NCBI RefSeq assembly: GCF_022701295.1
Contig: NZ_CP033204.1
Location: 1,550,001-1,614,000 of the forward strand
Direction: 5' to 3'
DNA: 64,000 nt
Source of the DNA: Sphingopyxis sp. YF1
GTDB lineage: Bacteria > Pseudomonadota > Alphaproteobacteria > Sphingomonadales > Sphingomonadaceae
Every line of letters starts with the position of its first letter. Position 1 is the stretch's first letter. Position numbers and translations under genes: made by a program. Below the pieces are notes generated by a model. The model did no database searches. It was not told the DNA's origin and worked only from the letters and a program-made list of their open reading frames with translations. This document shows, piece after piece, positions 17,059 to 26,159 of the stretch.

Positions 17059-18639
17059 ATGACCATGAAGACCCTGACCGCGACGCTTCGCGTATCGCCG
17101 CAGATCGCGCCATCCGACATCGCCGCTATTGCGGCCTCGGGCGTCCGATCGATTGTCTGCAACCGTCCCGACGGCGAGGAGGCGGGCCAGCCCGCGGCGT
17201 CCTCGATCGCGGCGGCGGCCGCGGCGCACGGCCTCCGCTTCGTCCATATCCCGGTGGTCCCGGGAACGATCGGCGAGCGCGACGCCGCCGCGATGGCGCG
17301 CGCGCTCGCCGAGCTTCCGGCGCCCGTTCTTGCCTATTGCCGTTCGGGCGCGCGGTCCGAACGGCTCGCCGCCATGGCGGCGGCGCTCGGCAAGGACGGC
17401 GATGCATCCGCGTGGGATATCGTCGTGGTCGGCGGCGGCAGCGCGGGGATCGCCGCCGCGGCCAGCATTCTCCGGCGGCGCCCGGGCGTCCGTCTCGCGA
17501 TCGTCGAACCCAGCGAGGATCATTATTACCAGCCGGGCTGGACGATGGTCGGCGGCGGCATCTTCACGCCCGGGGCCACGCGGCGGGCCGAGGCAGGGCT
17601 GATTCCCGCGGGGGCCGAATGGATACGCGCCGCGGCGGCGGCTTTCGACCCCGTGAACGACCGCGTCATTCTCGCCGATGGCCGGGCTGTGTCCTACCGC
17701 GTCCTTGTCGTCTGCCCGGGTCTCAAGATCGACTGGGAGGCGATTCCGGGGCTTTCCGGCGCGCTCGGCACCGGCGGTGTGACCTCGAACTACCGCTACG
17801 ACCTCGCGCCTTATACCGACCGGCTGGTGCGCCGTTTCCGTGGCGGCCGTGCCCTGTTCACCCAGCCGCCGATGCCGATCAAATGCGCCGGGGCGCCGCA
17901 AAAGGCGATGTATCTCGCGTGCCACCGCTGGGAGCGCGAAGGACGGCTCGGCAAGGCCGAGGTCCAGTTCCATGCGGCGACCCCGGCGCTGTTCGGGGTC
18001 GCCGCCTATGTTCCGGCGCTCGAGGCCTATATCGCGCGCTACGGCATCGACTTGCAGCTCCAGTCGCGGCTCGTGTCGATCGACGGCGCCGCGAAGGTTG
18101 CGATCTTCGAGCAGAGCCGCGGCGACGAGATGCGCCGTGTCGAGGAGCGGTTCGACATGATCCACGTCGTGCCGCCGCAGGTCGCGCCCGATTTTGTCGC
18201 CGCGAGCCCGCTCGCCGCGCCCTCGGGCTTCGTCGCGGTCGACGAGACGACGCTCCGCCATCCGGTGCACGACAATGTGTTCGCGCTCGGCGATGTGGCG
18301 GCGACCACCAATGCCAAGACGGCGGCGGCGGCGCGCAAGCAGGCACCCGTGGTGGCGCTCAACGCGCTTGCCGCGCTCGACGGCGCGCCGCCGGTCGCGG
18401 CCTATGACGGCTATGGCAGCTGTCCGCTGACGGTCGAAGCCGGCAGGATCGTGCTCGCCGAGTTCGGCTATGGCGGAAAATTGCTTCCGACCTTCCCCAA
18501 ATGGCTGATCGAAGGGACGCGCCCGTCGCGCCTGTCCTGGCTGCTCAAGGAGAAGATCCTGCCGCCCGTTTACTGGCATGGCATGCTGCGCGGGCGTGAA
18601 TGGCTTGCGACGCCGCGGATGGCAGGCGAGGGCGGGTGA
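17059..18639 (+). CDS. DUF442 (PTP-like/rhodanese-like) domain fused to sulfide:quinone oxidoreductase
   Basis: A 526-residue two-domain protein starting at ATG 17059 (ribosome site CGGAGAAG). Residues 1 to about 110 are a DUF442 domain (ISAIAPSD-type start, GVRSIVCNRPDGEE, and the active loop APVLAYCRSGARS with its Cys). From about residue 120 a flavoprotein begins: the FAD-binding DIVVVGGGSAGIAAA, DHYYQPGWTMVGGGIF, the PIKCAGAPQKAMYLAC Cys motif and the late GYGSCPLTVEAGRIVLAEF Cys motif. These two Cys motifs match the mitochondrial-type (type II) sulfide:quinone oxidoreductase. The enzyme would oxidise H2S at the membrane face and pass electrons to ubiquinone. The DUF442 domain may accept or transfer the sulfane sulfur (inference). 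Confidence 0.9.
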   Translation: MTMKTLTATLRVSPQIAPSDIAAIAASGVRSIVCNRPDGEEAGQPAASSIAAAAAAHGLRFVHIPVVPGTIGERDAAAMARALAELPAPVLAYCRSGARSERLAAMAAALGKDGDASAWDIVVVGGGSAGIAAAASILRRRPGVRLAIVEPSEDHYYQPGWTMVGGGIFTPGATRRAEAGLIPAGAEWIRAAAAAFDPVNDRVILADGRAVSYRVLVVCPGLKIDWEAIPGLSGALGTGGVTSNYRYDLAPYTDRLVRRFRGGRALFTQPPMPIKCAGAPQKAMYLACHRWEREGRLGKAEVQFHAATPALFGVAAYVPALEAYIARYGIDLQLQSRLVSIDGAAKVAIFEQSRGDEMRRVEERFDMIHVVPPQVAPDFVAASPLAAPSGFVAVDETTLRHPVHDNVFALGDVAATTNAKTAAAARKQAPVVALNALAALDGAPPVAAYDGYGSCPLTVEAGRIVLAEFGYGGKLLPTFPKWLIEGTRPSRLSWLLKEKILPPVYWHGMLRGREWLATPRMAGEGG

Positions 18640-19445
18640 CGCTCGATACCGTCCAATATCTGCTCGGCGCGCTGTCGGGCGGGGTCGTTGGCTTCACATT
18701 GGGGCTCGTCGGCGGCGGAGGATCGATCCTTGCCGTTCCGTTGATGGTCTATCTCGTGGGGGTGGCGAGCCCGCACGTCGCGATCGGGACAAGCGCGCTC
18801 GCGGTCGCCGCGAACGCCGCATCGGGGCTTGCGCAGCATGCGCGCGCGGGAACGGTAAAGTGGCGCTGCGGCTTCCTCTATGCGAGCAGCGGTGTCGTCG
18901 GCGCGCTCGCGGGATCGACACTCGGCAAGGCGATCGACGGCCAGAAACTGCTTTTCCTGTTCGCGCTGCTGATGCTCGTCGTCGGCGCGCTGATGCTGCG
19001 CGGGCGACATAATTCGGGGGTCGAGGGCGCCGCCTGCAATCGCCAAAATGCGCCGACGGTGCTGGGCTACGGGCTCGGCACCGGTGGCTTTTCGGGCTTT
19101 TTCGGCATCGGCGGGGGCTTCCTGATCGTGCCCGGATTGATCGCATCGACGCGGATGCCGATCCTCAACGCGGTGGGTACGAGTCTCGTCGCGGTCACGG
19201 CCTTCGGGCTGACGACGGCATTGAGCTACGCGGCCTCGGGCCTCGTCGACTGGAGGCTCGCCGCGATTTTCATTGTCGGAGGCGTTTTCGGCGGAATGGT
19301 GGGCACGCGCGCCGCGCGCCGGCTCTCGTCACGCGGCGGGCTGACGATGATATTCGCGATCCTGATTTTCACGGTGGCGGCCTACATGCTCGTGCGCAGC
19401 GCTGGTGCCCTGTTGCCGGGTGTTGCACATTGGACCGGCTCGTAA
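18636..19445 (+). CDS. TauE/SafE family sulfite/anion exporter
   Basis: A 269-residue inner-membrane protein of the TauE/SafE family, proposed exporters of sulfite or organosulfonates. GTG 18636 overlaps the SQR stop in a GTGA arrangement, so translation is coupled. Repeated halves each begin with a glycine-rich helix: VVGFTLGLVGGGGSILAVPLMV near residue 15 and GFSGFFGIGGGFLIVPGLI near 150. About eight hydrophobic segments are present. Placed after persulfide dioxygenase and SQR, the likely cargo is sulfite made by sulfide oxidation (inference from context). Confidence 0.9.
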   Translation: MTLDTVQYLLGALSGGVVGFTLGLVGGGGSILAVPLMVYLVGVASPHVAIGTSALAVAANAASGLAQHARAGTVKWRCGFLYASSGVVGALAGSTLGKAIDGQKLLFLFALLMLVVGALMLRGRHNSGVEGAACNRQNAPTVLGYGLGTGGFSGFFGIGGGFLIVPGLIASTRMPILNAVGTSLVAVTAFGLTTALSYAASGLVDWRLAAIFIVGGVFGGMVGTRAARRLSSRGGLTMIFAILIFTVAAYMLVRSAGALLPGVAHWTGS

Positions 19446-19607
19446 GCGCGTAGTGATTGTCACGCGCGCCGGGACGGTGTCGTTCGAAGTTCGACCACGG
19501 CGTTGCCTGGGCCCGCGTTGCGCAGGACGATGGCGCGGTTCGTGGAGGGCGATCCGGATTAAATCGGGCAGATTTCTGAAGGCCCCCGAACCGTTGCCGT
19601 TCGAACG

Positions 19608-19641
19608 ATGGCGGAAACCGGTGTCTTCCGGTCTCCGCCAT
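19608..19641. terminator. Convergent hairpin
   Basis: A 14-bp stem with one mismatch (19608-19621 with 19628-19641, 6-base loop) lies just before the stop of the leftward ridA-type gene and 160 bp after the TauE gene. No T-run is present. It is probably a bidirectional transcript end in the 203-bp convergent gap. Confidence 0.5.
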
Positions 19642-19648
19642 ATTCCCG

Positions 19649-19993
19649 TCAGCGCGCGGCGATGACGATGATTTCGACCTTGTAGTCGGGCGTTGCCAGT
19701 CTGGCTTCACCGGTCGCGCGCGCCGGGGCGTCGCGACCGTCGATCCATTGGTCCCACACCGCGTTCATTTCGGCGAAGTCCGCCATGTCCGCGAGCCAGA
19801 TCGTCGCCGACAGGATCTTGGCTTTTTCCGAACCGGTTTCGGCCAGCAGCGCTTCGATCTGGCCGAGGATGACCTGCGTCTGCCTGGTGACGCTTTCGCC
19901 CGGCGCGCCGACCTGCCCCGCGAGATAGACGGTGTCGCCATGCACGACGGCCTGGCTCATGCGCGGACCGGCCTGGATACGGGTGATGCTCAT
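19649..19993 (-). CDS. RidA family enamine/imine deaminase
   Basis: A 114-residue RidA-family protein. Visible family features are ITRIQAGPRMSQAVVHGDTVYLAGQVG, VILGQIEALLAETGSEKAKIL (both seen in pieces) and the closing GRDAPARATGEARLATPDYKVEI region, which includes the conserved Arg position. It is the third gene of the alr-dadA-ridA unit, 29 bp after dadA. RidA would quench the 2-imino-acid released by D-amino acid dehydrogenation and protect PLP enzymes such as alanine racemase. Confidence 0.9.
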   Translation of the reverse strand: MSITRIQAGPRMSQAVVHGDTVYLAGQVGAPGESVTRQTQVILGQIEALLAETGSEKAKILSATIWLADMADFAEMNAVWDQWIDGRDAPARATGEARLATPDYKVEIIVIAAR

Positions 19994-20022
19994 CGGATTA
20001 TCCTTTCGTCTGGGTGAAGTGG

Positions 20023-21282
20023 TCAGCGCGCGCCATAGCGCGCGATCGACAGATCGGCAGCCTCGATATCGGTTGGCCTGCCGCTGACGAGATCGGCGAT
20101 CAGCCGGCCCGACCCGCACGCCATCGTCCAGCCCAGCGTTCCGTGTCCGGTGTTGAGATAGAGATTCTCGTACGGCGTCGCGCCGATCACCGGCGTCCCG
20201 TCGGGGGTCATCGGGCGCAGGCCCGACCAATAGCTGGCGGCGCCGACATCGCCCGCGCCGGGGAACAGGTCGGTCAGCGAATGGACAAGCGTCGCGCGGC
20301 GGCGTTCGGGCAGCGCATTGTTGTAACCCGAAATCTCGGCCATCCCGCCGACGCGAATCCGGTCGCCAAGGCGCGTGATCGCGATCTTGTAGCTTTCGTC
20401 CATCAGGGTCGATTCGGGCGCCCGCGCGGCGTCGACGATCGGGGCGGTGATCGAATAGCCCTTGACCGGATAGACCGGCAGCCGAAGCCCCAGAGGCCGC
20501 ACCATGGCCGCCGAATGGCTGCCGAGCGCGAGAATGTAGCGGTCGGCGGTGATCCGCCCGCGATCGGTTTCGATCCCGGCAATACGGCCGCCTTCGACCG
20601 CCAGCGAACGGATATTCTCGCCATAGCGGAAGACGGCGCCGCGCCCGGTGGCCATCGTGGCGAGCGCCGCGGTGAATTTGAAGCAATCGCCGGTCTCGTC
20701 GCCGGGCAGGCGGAGGCCGCCGACGATTTTGTCCTGCGCCGCCGCGAGGCCGGGTTCGACCGCAACGCATCCGGCGCGGTCGAGCACTTCGAACGGAACG
20801 CCGCCGGCGCGGAGCACGTCGATATCCTTGGCGATGCCGTCGAGCTGTTTCTGCGTCCGGAACAATTGCAGCGTGCCCTGCATCCGCTCGTCATAGGCGA
20901 TACCGGTTTCGGCGCGCAGCGCCATGAGCCGGTCGCGGCTATATTCGGCGAGGCGTACCATCCGCGCCTTGTTGATCGCATAACGCGTCCCGGTGCAGTT
21001 GCGCAGCATCGCGAACAGCCAGCCGAGCATTTCGCCATCGACCTTCGGCTGGAGAATCAGCGGCGCGTGCCGCATCATCAGCCAGCGGATCGCCTTTTGC
21101 GGGATGCCCGGCGCGGCCCATGGCGAGGCATAGCCGGGCGATATCTCGCCGGCGTTGGCGAAGCTGGTTTCGAGCGCCGGGCCGGGCTGGCGGTCGATCA
21201 CGGTCACCTCGTGCCCCTCCTCGGCGAGATACCAGGCCGAGGCGACGCCGATGACGCCGCTGCCGAGAACCGCGACCTTCAT
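20023..21282 (-). CDS. dadA: D-amino acid dehydrogenase
   Basis: A 419-residue FAD-dependent D-amino acid dehydrogenase that oxidises D-alanine and similar D-amino acids to 2-oxo acids, feeding electrons into the respiratory chain. The Rossmann motif [19 protein letters not shown] opens the protein. DadA hallmarks follow: [27 protein letters not shown]-type and [14 protein letters not shown] stretches, [10 protein letters not shown] and the C-terminal [18 protein letters not shown] 21282 overlaps the alanine racemase stop by 4 bp (ATGA), so the pair is coupled, as in the dadAX systems of other proteobacteria. Confidence 0.94.
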   Translation of the reverse strand: MKVAVLGSGVIGVASAWYLAEEGHEVTVIDRQPGPALETSFANAGEISPGYASPWAAPGIPQKAIRWLMMRHAPLILQPKVDGEMLGWLFAMLRNCTGTRYAINKARMVRLAEYSRDRLMALRAETGIAYDERMQGTLQLFRTQKQLDGIAKDIDVLRAGGVPFEVLDRAGCVAVEPGLAAAQDKIVGGLRLPGDETGDCFKFTAALATMATGRGAVFRYGENIRSLAVEGGRIAGIETDRGRITADRYILALGSHSAAMVRPLGLRLPVYPVKGYSITAPIVDAARAPESTLMDESYKIAITRLGDRIRVGGMAEISGYNNALPERRRATLVHSLTDLFPGAGDVGAASYWSGLRPMTPDGTPVIGATPYENLYLNTGHGTLGWTMACGSGRLIADLVSGRPTDIEAADLSIARYGAR

Positions 21283-22430
21283 GCCGCCACCGCCCGGTCG
21301 CGCGTCGATGCCGGGAGGTAGGTGCGATCGTAGCGCGCGCCGAGCCCGGTCAGCATCTCGTAGGAGATCGTGCCCGCGTCGTCGGCGAGCGCGTCGACCG
21401 GCTGGTGCGGACCGATGAGCTCCACCCAGTCGCCCGGCCCGATGGCGCCCGCGGGCAGCGCGGTGACGTCGATCGTAATGCTGTCCATCGAAACGCGACC
21501 GACGATCGGCAGCCGTACGCCGCCGAACCAGGCCGCACCGCGATTGCCGAGCGACCGCGGAAGCCCGTCTGCATAGCCCGCACCGATCGTCGCGATGCGG
21601 CTGTCGCGTTCGCAACGATGGCTGAGACCATAGCCGACGCCGCCGCCGGCGGCGATCGTCCGGATCTGGATGACGCGGGCGTCGAGCGCGACCACCGGCC
21701 ACATCGGATTGGGGGCGCTCCGGTTCGGGGCGCCGCCGTAGAGCGCGATACCGGCCCGGACGATGTCGGTGTGAAATCCGGCGGGCAGGAAGGCGCCGCC
21801 CGAATTGGCGAGCGCGCGCGGAACGCCGGGGAACAGCGCGGCCGCCGTTTCGAAACAGGCCAGCTGCGCGGCATTGGCGGGGTGATCGGGCGTGTCGGCG
21901 CAGGCGAGATGGCTCATCACCATGACAAGCTCGATCATCGAACGAAACTTCGTGTCCGCGGCCAGCGGCGCAAGGTCCGCGGCCGCGACCCCGAGCCGCC
22001 CCATCCCGCTGTCGACCTGGAGGATCGCGGGCAGCCGCCGGCCGGCGGCTTGCGCGGCGTCGGCCCACCGCTGTGCCTGTTCGGGAGAATTGAGGACCGG
22101 CGTGACGTCCGCGCCGGCGCACAGGGCTTCGGCACCGGGGGGCAGGCCGTTGAGCACGACGAGCCGCGCATCGACAGGCAGCACCCCGCGCAGGTCCAGC
22201 GCCTCGCCGAGATGCGCGACGAAGAAGAGGCGGCACCCGGCGTCGCGCAGCGCCTCGACCACCGCGATCGCGCCGAGACCATAGGCATCGGCCTTGACCA
22301 CCGCGCCGACCGCGGCAGGCGCAACCCGCTCTGCGACCAGCCGGTGGTTCCGGATGATCGCGTCCAGGTCGATACGAAGCCGTCCGCCGCTGATGCCCCG
22401 AATATCCATATCCTCGATCCCCGCAAACAT
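21279..22430 (-). CDS. alr: Alanine racemase (catabolic type)
   Basis: A 383-residue PLP-dependent alanine racemase converting L-alanine to D-alanine. The PLP lysine is in [12 protein letters not shown] (Lys46). The other catalytic residues lie in [17 protein letters not shown] and [18 protein letters not shown]. The C-terminal domain holds [17 protein letters not shown]. It is first in a leftward unit with dadA and ridA, divergent from an Lrp-type gene. This suggests the catabolic paralogue (DadX role), supplying D-alanine to DadA, rather than the cell-wall enzyme. Confidence 0.94.
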   Translation of the reverse strand: MFAGIEDMDIRGISGGRLRIDLDAIIRNHRLVAERVAPAAVGAVVKADAYGLGAIAVVEALRDAGCRLFFVAHLGEALDLRGVLPVDARLVVLNGLPPGAEALCAGADVTPVLNSPEQAQRWADAAQAAGRRLPAILQVDSGMGRLGVAAADLAPLAADTKFRSMIELVMVMSHLACADTPDHPANAAQLACFETAAALFPGVPRALANSGGAFLPAGFHTDIVRAGIALYGGAPNRSAPNPMWPVVALDARVIQIRTIAAGGGVGYGLSHRCERDSRIATIGAGYADGLPRSLGNRGAAWFGGVRLPIVGRVSMDSITIDVTALPAGAIGPGDWVELIGPHQPVDALADDAGTISYEMLTGLGARYDRTYLPASTRDRAVAA

Positions 22431-22505
22431 GCTGTTCTCTGGATCGAACTTAGCAGAATATCGTTCGCATTTTTTGATCGAACGATGATGTTATCGCGCG
22501 ATTGT

Positions 22506-22526
22506 TGATGATACGTGCAATCATCA
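22506..22526. promoter_or_regulatory. Inverted repeat, candidate Lrp-type operator
   Basis: TGATGAT-N7-ATCATCA is a perfect inverted repeat in the 123-bp divergent gap, 27 bp before the Lrp/AsnC start. It is placed to control both the regulator and the alr-dadA-ridA operon. The surrounding DNA is A+T-rich. Assignment to this regulator is inferred from position. Confidence 0.45.
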
Positions 22527-22553
22527 TCACAGAAAACAGAATGATATTGCGCC

Positions 22554-23018
22554 ATGGATTCGATCGACCGGAACATCGTCAGGCTCCTGCGCCTCAACGC
22601 CCGGATGCCGAACAGCCAACTTGCGGCCGAGGTCGGGCTTTCGCCTTCGGCCTGCCTGCGGCGGGTCGGCAACCTCGAGGCGCGCGGCGTGATCCGCGGC
22701 TATACCGCCATCGTCGCTGCGCCTGAGGAAGGCAGCGTAATCGCGATCGTGCGGATCAGTCTCGAACGCCAGACCGAGGCCTATCTCAACCGGTTCGAGG
22801 CCGCGGTGCGACAATATCCCGAGATCGAGGAATGCTATCTGATGACCGGCGACGCCGATTATCTGCTCCGGGCCTCGGCGACGAGCGCCGCGGCCTATGA
22901 GGCGATTCACAAGAATATCCTGTCGCGGCTGCCCGGCGTGGCCCGCATCCATTCGAGCCTCGCGATGCGGAGCGTGCTCAGCCACATCCCCGGGCGCGGG
23001 CGGCGCGGTGGCACCTAG
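22554..23018 (+). CDS. Lrp/AsnC family regulator of the D-alanine operon
   Basis: A 154-residue Lrp/AsnC-type regulator. The helix-turn-helix is DRNIVRLLRLNARMPN through LSPSACLRRVGNLEARGVI. The RAM domain has IEECYLMTGDADYLLRA. ATG 22554. Its divergent partner is alr-dadA-ridA, the same layout as dadR with dadAX in pseudomonads, so it probably activates that operon in response to alanine (family knowledge plus context). Confidence 0.92.
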   Translation: MDSIDRNIVRLLRLNARMPNSQLAAEVGLSPSACLRRVGNLEARGVIRGYTAIVAAPEEGSVIAIVRISLERQTEAYLNRFEAAVRQYPEIEECYLMTGDADYLLRASATSAAAYEAIHKNILSRLPGVARIHSSLAMRSVLSHIPGRGRRGGT

Positions 23019-23093
23019 CACGCCGGCACCATCCGTCGCTGACGGGCGGCGCCTTGCCGGTCCGGTGCGTTCAGCCGGCGGCCGTGATCGCGG

Positions 23094-23849
23094 TCACGCC
23101 GCGATACCGACGCGGCGCATCGCGGTCGGCGCCATGCCGAAACGGCGCGAGAAGGCGCGCGTGAAGCTGGCGTTGTTGAGGTAGCCGCAGCGATAGCCAA
23201 TGCTGGCGACGGGAAGATCGCTCGCGGCAAGCAGTTCGCGCGCCTGCCGCAGCCGCCGCTCGCTCAGCGCCTCGGCGACGGTGCAGCTGTACAGCTCGCG
23301 AAAACCGCGCGTCAGCTTGTCGCGATTGAGGCCGCAACTGCGCGCGATGTCGTCGATCGTCAGTTTTTCGTGCCAGCGTTCGTCGACGATGCGGCGCGCC
23401 GCGGCGACGCGCGCGACGTCGCTTTCGCTCAGGCTGGGCTGCGCATCGACGGGGACCATGCGCCCCGCGCGCAGCGCCGCGAAAAATTGGCAGAGCAGTT
23501 CGATCGAGCGCGCGAGGCGCAGCATGTCGGCGGCGGCGGGTTCGCTGTCGGGTGCGACGATCGACTGGCCGAGCGCGCGCAGGTCGGACGGAAGATACCA
23601 GCGCGCCGCGGGGTCGGGCAGCTCGCCGAACAGGCGGACGCATGCCGCGCGCGTCACCGCGAACACCAGCAGATGCTCTTCGGCGCCGGCGCCGAATTCA
23701 TGCGGCGTCAGCGTGCTCACGACCGGTTCCTGGACCCCGCCGAAACCGAGCAGAAGCGCGTCGGGCGGCACGCGCGTCGCGTCGCAGCGTCCGCCGCCGA
23801 CGAAGCTCGTCATCTCGCGCGAGACGATCACCACATGCTTGGACGCCAT
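23094..23849 (-). CDS. AraC family transcriptional regulator
   Basis: A 251-residue regulator with a C-terminal AraC-type DNA-binding domain: LTIDDIARSCGLNRDKLTRGF, EALSERRLRQARELLAASD and VASIGYRCGYLNNASFTRAFSRR, spread over residues 160-250. The N-terminal 150 residues (a sensor domain) have no family I recognise. I chose ATG 23849 because GAGAGGA lies six bases upstream; the ATG at 23855 abuts that site, and the frame reaches 23990 without signs of coding. It stands alone between the lrp-type gene and the hut cluster, so its target is not evident. Confidence 0.88.
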   Translation of the reverse strand: MASKHVVIVSREMTSFVGGGRCDATRVPPDALLLGFGGVQEPVVSTLTPHEFGAGAEEHLLVFAVTRAACVRLFGELPDPAARWYLPSDLRALGQSIVAPDSEPAAADMLRLARSIELLCQFFAALRAGRMVPVDAQPSLSESDVARVAAARRIVDERWHEKLTIDDIARSCGLNRDKLTRGFRELYSCTVAEALSERRLRQARELLAASDLPVASIGYRCGYLNNASFTRAFSRRFGMAPTAMRRVGIAA

Positions 23850-24087
23850 GAACATTCCTCTCGCTCGCCGCCGCACGACCGTGTCACGATCCGGCAACCT
23901 GTGTCCGACATGGTCCGGTACACGAGTTGCGCCGGAATGACGAGGACGCGTCCCCCGCATCTGATGCGCGGGTCGGGCACGGCCGGTCACGGGCGGCGAC
24001 GCTAGCAGCCGGCGCGCGCGCGGACAGCCCGGCGATTGTGCCCGGCGGCGAAAACGATGTGCCTGCGCCGTACCGCGGCGCGGATAT

Positions 24088-24747
24088 TCAGCCGAGGCTG
24101 GGTTCGAAATGCGCGACCATGTCGAACATGTCGCCGCGGAAGACCTGGCGCACGGTGGTCACCGGCTCGTCGGCGCGCCAGGTGCTGCGTTCGAGGATCA
24201 GGCACGCGGTGCCCGGTGGAACGCCGAGCGCGCGCGCCTCGGCGGGGCTGGCGCCCGCCGCCGATATGCGGTGCCGCGCCGAGGTCCACGGGATATGCGC
24301 GAGCAGCCAGGTGCCGGGCGCGACGTCGAGAAAGGGTTCGGCGGCGGCGTCGGGCACGGTCGCGGTCGCGATGCTGCGTATTTCGAGCGCCAGCGCGGTG
24401 CCGCCTTCATAGTGGAGCCCCTCGATGTGCAGGTCGGCACCCGCCTGTCGCCGCTCGCGCCGTTTCCAGCGATACTCCTGTCCGCGCGCCGCGATCAGCC
24501 GCGCGAGATCGGGGACCTCGAGCACCGCCGAATGGACGTGCTGGTCGGCGACGAAGCTTCCCGCCTTGCGCCGCCGTTCGATCAGCCCGGCGCGGTGCAG
24601 CGCGCCCATCGCCTTGCTGACCGTCGCGCGCGAACAGCCATGGAGCGCCGCCAGCTCGTGCTCCGACGGCAGCTTGTCGCCCGGGCGCAGCGTGCCAGCG
24701 CGGATATCGCTTTCGATCGCGACCCGGATATCCGCCTCGAAACTCAT
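24088..24747 (-). CDS. hutC: Histidine utilisation repressor (GntR/HutC family)
   Basis: A 219-residue GntR-family regulator of the HutC subfamily. The N-terminal winged helix reads IESDIRAGTLRPGDKLPSE, then LHGCSRATVSKAMGALHRAGLI. The C-terminal UTRA ligand domain includes GTWLLAHIPWTSARHRI and TVRQVFRGDMFDMVAHFEP. ATG 24747 overlaps the hutF stop by 4 bp. HutC proteins repress hut genes and release DNA on binding urocanate. The likely operator is the palindrome at 26119-26134 between the two hut arms. Confidence 0.94.
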   Translation of the reverse strand: MSFEADIRVAIESDIRAGTLRPGDKLPSEHELAALHGCSRATVSKAMGALHRAGLIERRRKAGSFVADQHVHSAVLEVPDLARLIAARGQEYRWKRRERRQAGADLHIEGLHYEGGTALALEIRSIATATVPDAAAEPFLDVAPGTWLLAHIPWTSARHRISAAGASPAEARALGVPPGTACLILERSTWRADEPVTTVRQVFRGDMFDMVAHFEPSLG

Positions 24748-26093
24748 GCGAGCAGGCCGCGCAGCACCGCCTTGTAGCGTTCGGCGACGTCGTCGCGCGC
24801 GACGTGGCGGCCGCCTTCGACCCATTTGCGGCCGCCGCGCCAGACGCAGTCCACCACCGGTGTCCGCGCGCCGAAGATCCAGCGATCGAATAGCGTCGCG
24901 CTGTCGGTCCCCGCGAACATGGGGTCTTCGGCATCGAGGCTGAACAGGTCGGCGGGCTCGCCGGCCGCGATGCCTGTGCCCGCGCGCGTCGCGCGCGCGC
25001 CGCCGGCGAGCGCTTCGCGGAACAGCCGCTCGCCGATCGACGGGATCGCGTCGCTGCCGAGCATCGCGCGGCGGCGCTCGCGCAGCCGCTGGCTATATTC
25101 GAGCGCGCGCAGTTCGCCCGCGGGGTCGATGAGGATATTCGAATCGGTGCCGATGCCGAGCATGCCGCCCTTTGCCAGATAGCGGTCGGCGGGAAAGATG
25201 CCGTCGCCCAGATTGGCTTCGGTCACCGGACAGAGTCCTGCGACCGCGCCGCTCGCCGCGAGGCGGTCGCATTCGCTTTCGGTGAGGTGCGTCGCGTGGA
25301 CGAGGCACCAGCGCGCGTCGATATCGGCGTGGTTGAGCAGCCATTCGACCGGACACTGGCCGCTCCACGCCAGCGACGCTTCGACTTCGCGCCGCTGTTC
25401 GGCGGCGTGGATGTGGATGGGGCCATCGCCCGCGAGCGGGACGATCGCCGCCAGTTCCTCCGCGGTCACCGCGCGCAGCGAGTGCGGCGCGATGCCGAAG
25501 GTGGCGTCGGCGGGCAGCTTGGCGCGGCTCGCCTCGACGAGCGCCGCGAAGCTGTCGACATCGGACAGGAAACGTCGCTGCCCCGGTGCGGGGGGCGTGC
25601 CGCCGAAATCGCCGTGGGCGTAGAAGACGGGGAGGAGGGTGAGGCCGATGCCGCTCTCGGCCGACGCCGCGACCACCGCGCCCGCGGTCTCGGCGGGGTC
25701 GGCGTAGCGGCGCCCGTCGGCATCGTTGTGGAGATAATGGAATTCGGCGACGCGGGTGAACCCGCTTTCCATCATTTCGACAAAGGCGAGCGCATTGATC
25801 GCGGCGATGTCGTCGGGCGTGAGCCGGTCGAGAAAGCGGTACATGATCTCGCGCCAGCTCCAGAAATCATCGTCGGGGCGTCCGCGCGTTTCGGAGAGGC
25901 CCGCCATGCCGCGCTGGAAACCGTGGCAATGGAGGTTGGCGAGGCCGGGCAGGCCGATCGCGTGGCGTTCGTCGCCGGGCTGCGGCGGGACGTCGGCTTC
26001 CACGGCCGAAATGCGGCCCGCGTCGATCGCCACGCGCACGTCGCGCGCCCATCCTTCCGCCAGCAATGCCCGTTCGAACCAGAGTGCCGTCAT
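24744..26093 (-). CDS. hutF: Formimidoylglutamate deiminase
   Basis: A 449-residue amidohydrolase-superfamily enzyme that removes ammonia from N-formimino-L-glutamate to give N-formyl-L-glutamate, the fourth step of the five-step histidine pathway. Metal-site landmarks are [18 protein letters not shown] (HxH), [22 protein letters not shown], the [11 protein letters not shown]sp region and a C-terminal [14 protein letters not shown]. The HutF-specific Gln/Arg-rich opening (HGFQRGMAG) supports the assignment over guanine deaminase relatives. It is coupled to hutC and divergent from hutI. Confidence 0.94.
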   Translation of the reverse strand: MTALWFERALLAEGWARDVRVAIDAGRISAVEADVPPQPGDERHAIGLPGLANLHCHGFQRGMAGLSETRGRPDDDFWSWREIMYRFLDRLTPDDIAAINALAFVEMMESGFTRVAEFHYLHNDADGRRYADPAETAGAVVAASAESGIGLTLLPVFYAHGDFGGTPPAPGQRRFLSDVDSFAALVEASRAKLPADATFGIAPHSLRAVTAEELAAIVPLAGDGPIHIHAAEQRREVEASLAWSGQCPVEWLLNHADIDARWCLVHATHLTESECDRLAASGAVAGLCPVTEANLGDGIFPADRYLAKGGMLGIGTDSNILIDPAGELRALEYSQRLRERRRAMLGSDAIPSIGERLFREALAGGARATRAGTGIAAGEPADLFSLDAEDPMFAGTDSATLFDRWIFGARTPVVDCVWRGGRKWVEGGRHVARDDVAERYKAVLRGLLA

Positions 26094-26118
26094 GCCTCGC
26101 TCCCTTCATCTTGTCCGA

Positions 26119-26134
26119 TTATGTCTAGACATAA
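26119..26134. promoter_or_regulatory. Perfect palindrome, candidate HutC operator
   Basis: TTATGTCTAGACATAA is a perfect 16-bp palindrome in the 66-bp gap between hutF and hutI. Its core GTCTAGAC matches the GT-N-TA-N-AC core used by HutC-subfamily GntR regulators. A promoter-like TTGTCC at 26111 and an A+T-rich stretch at 26131-26138 flank it, so a bound repressor would block transcription of both arms. Confidence 0.75.
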
Positions 26135-26159
26135 TAATCGAAGCAGGCAAGTTAGGAGC

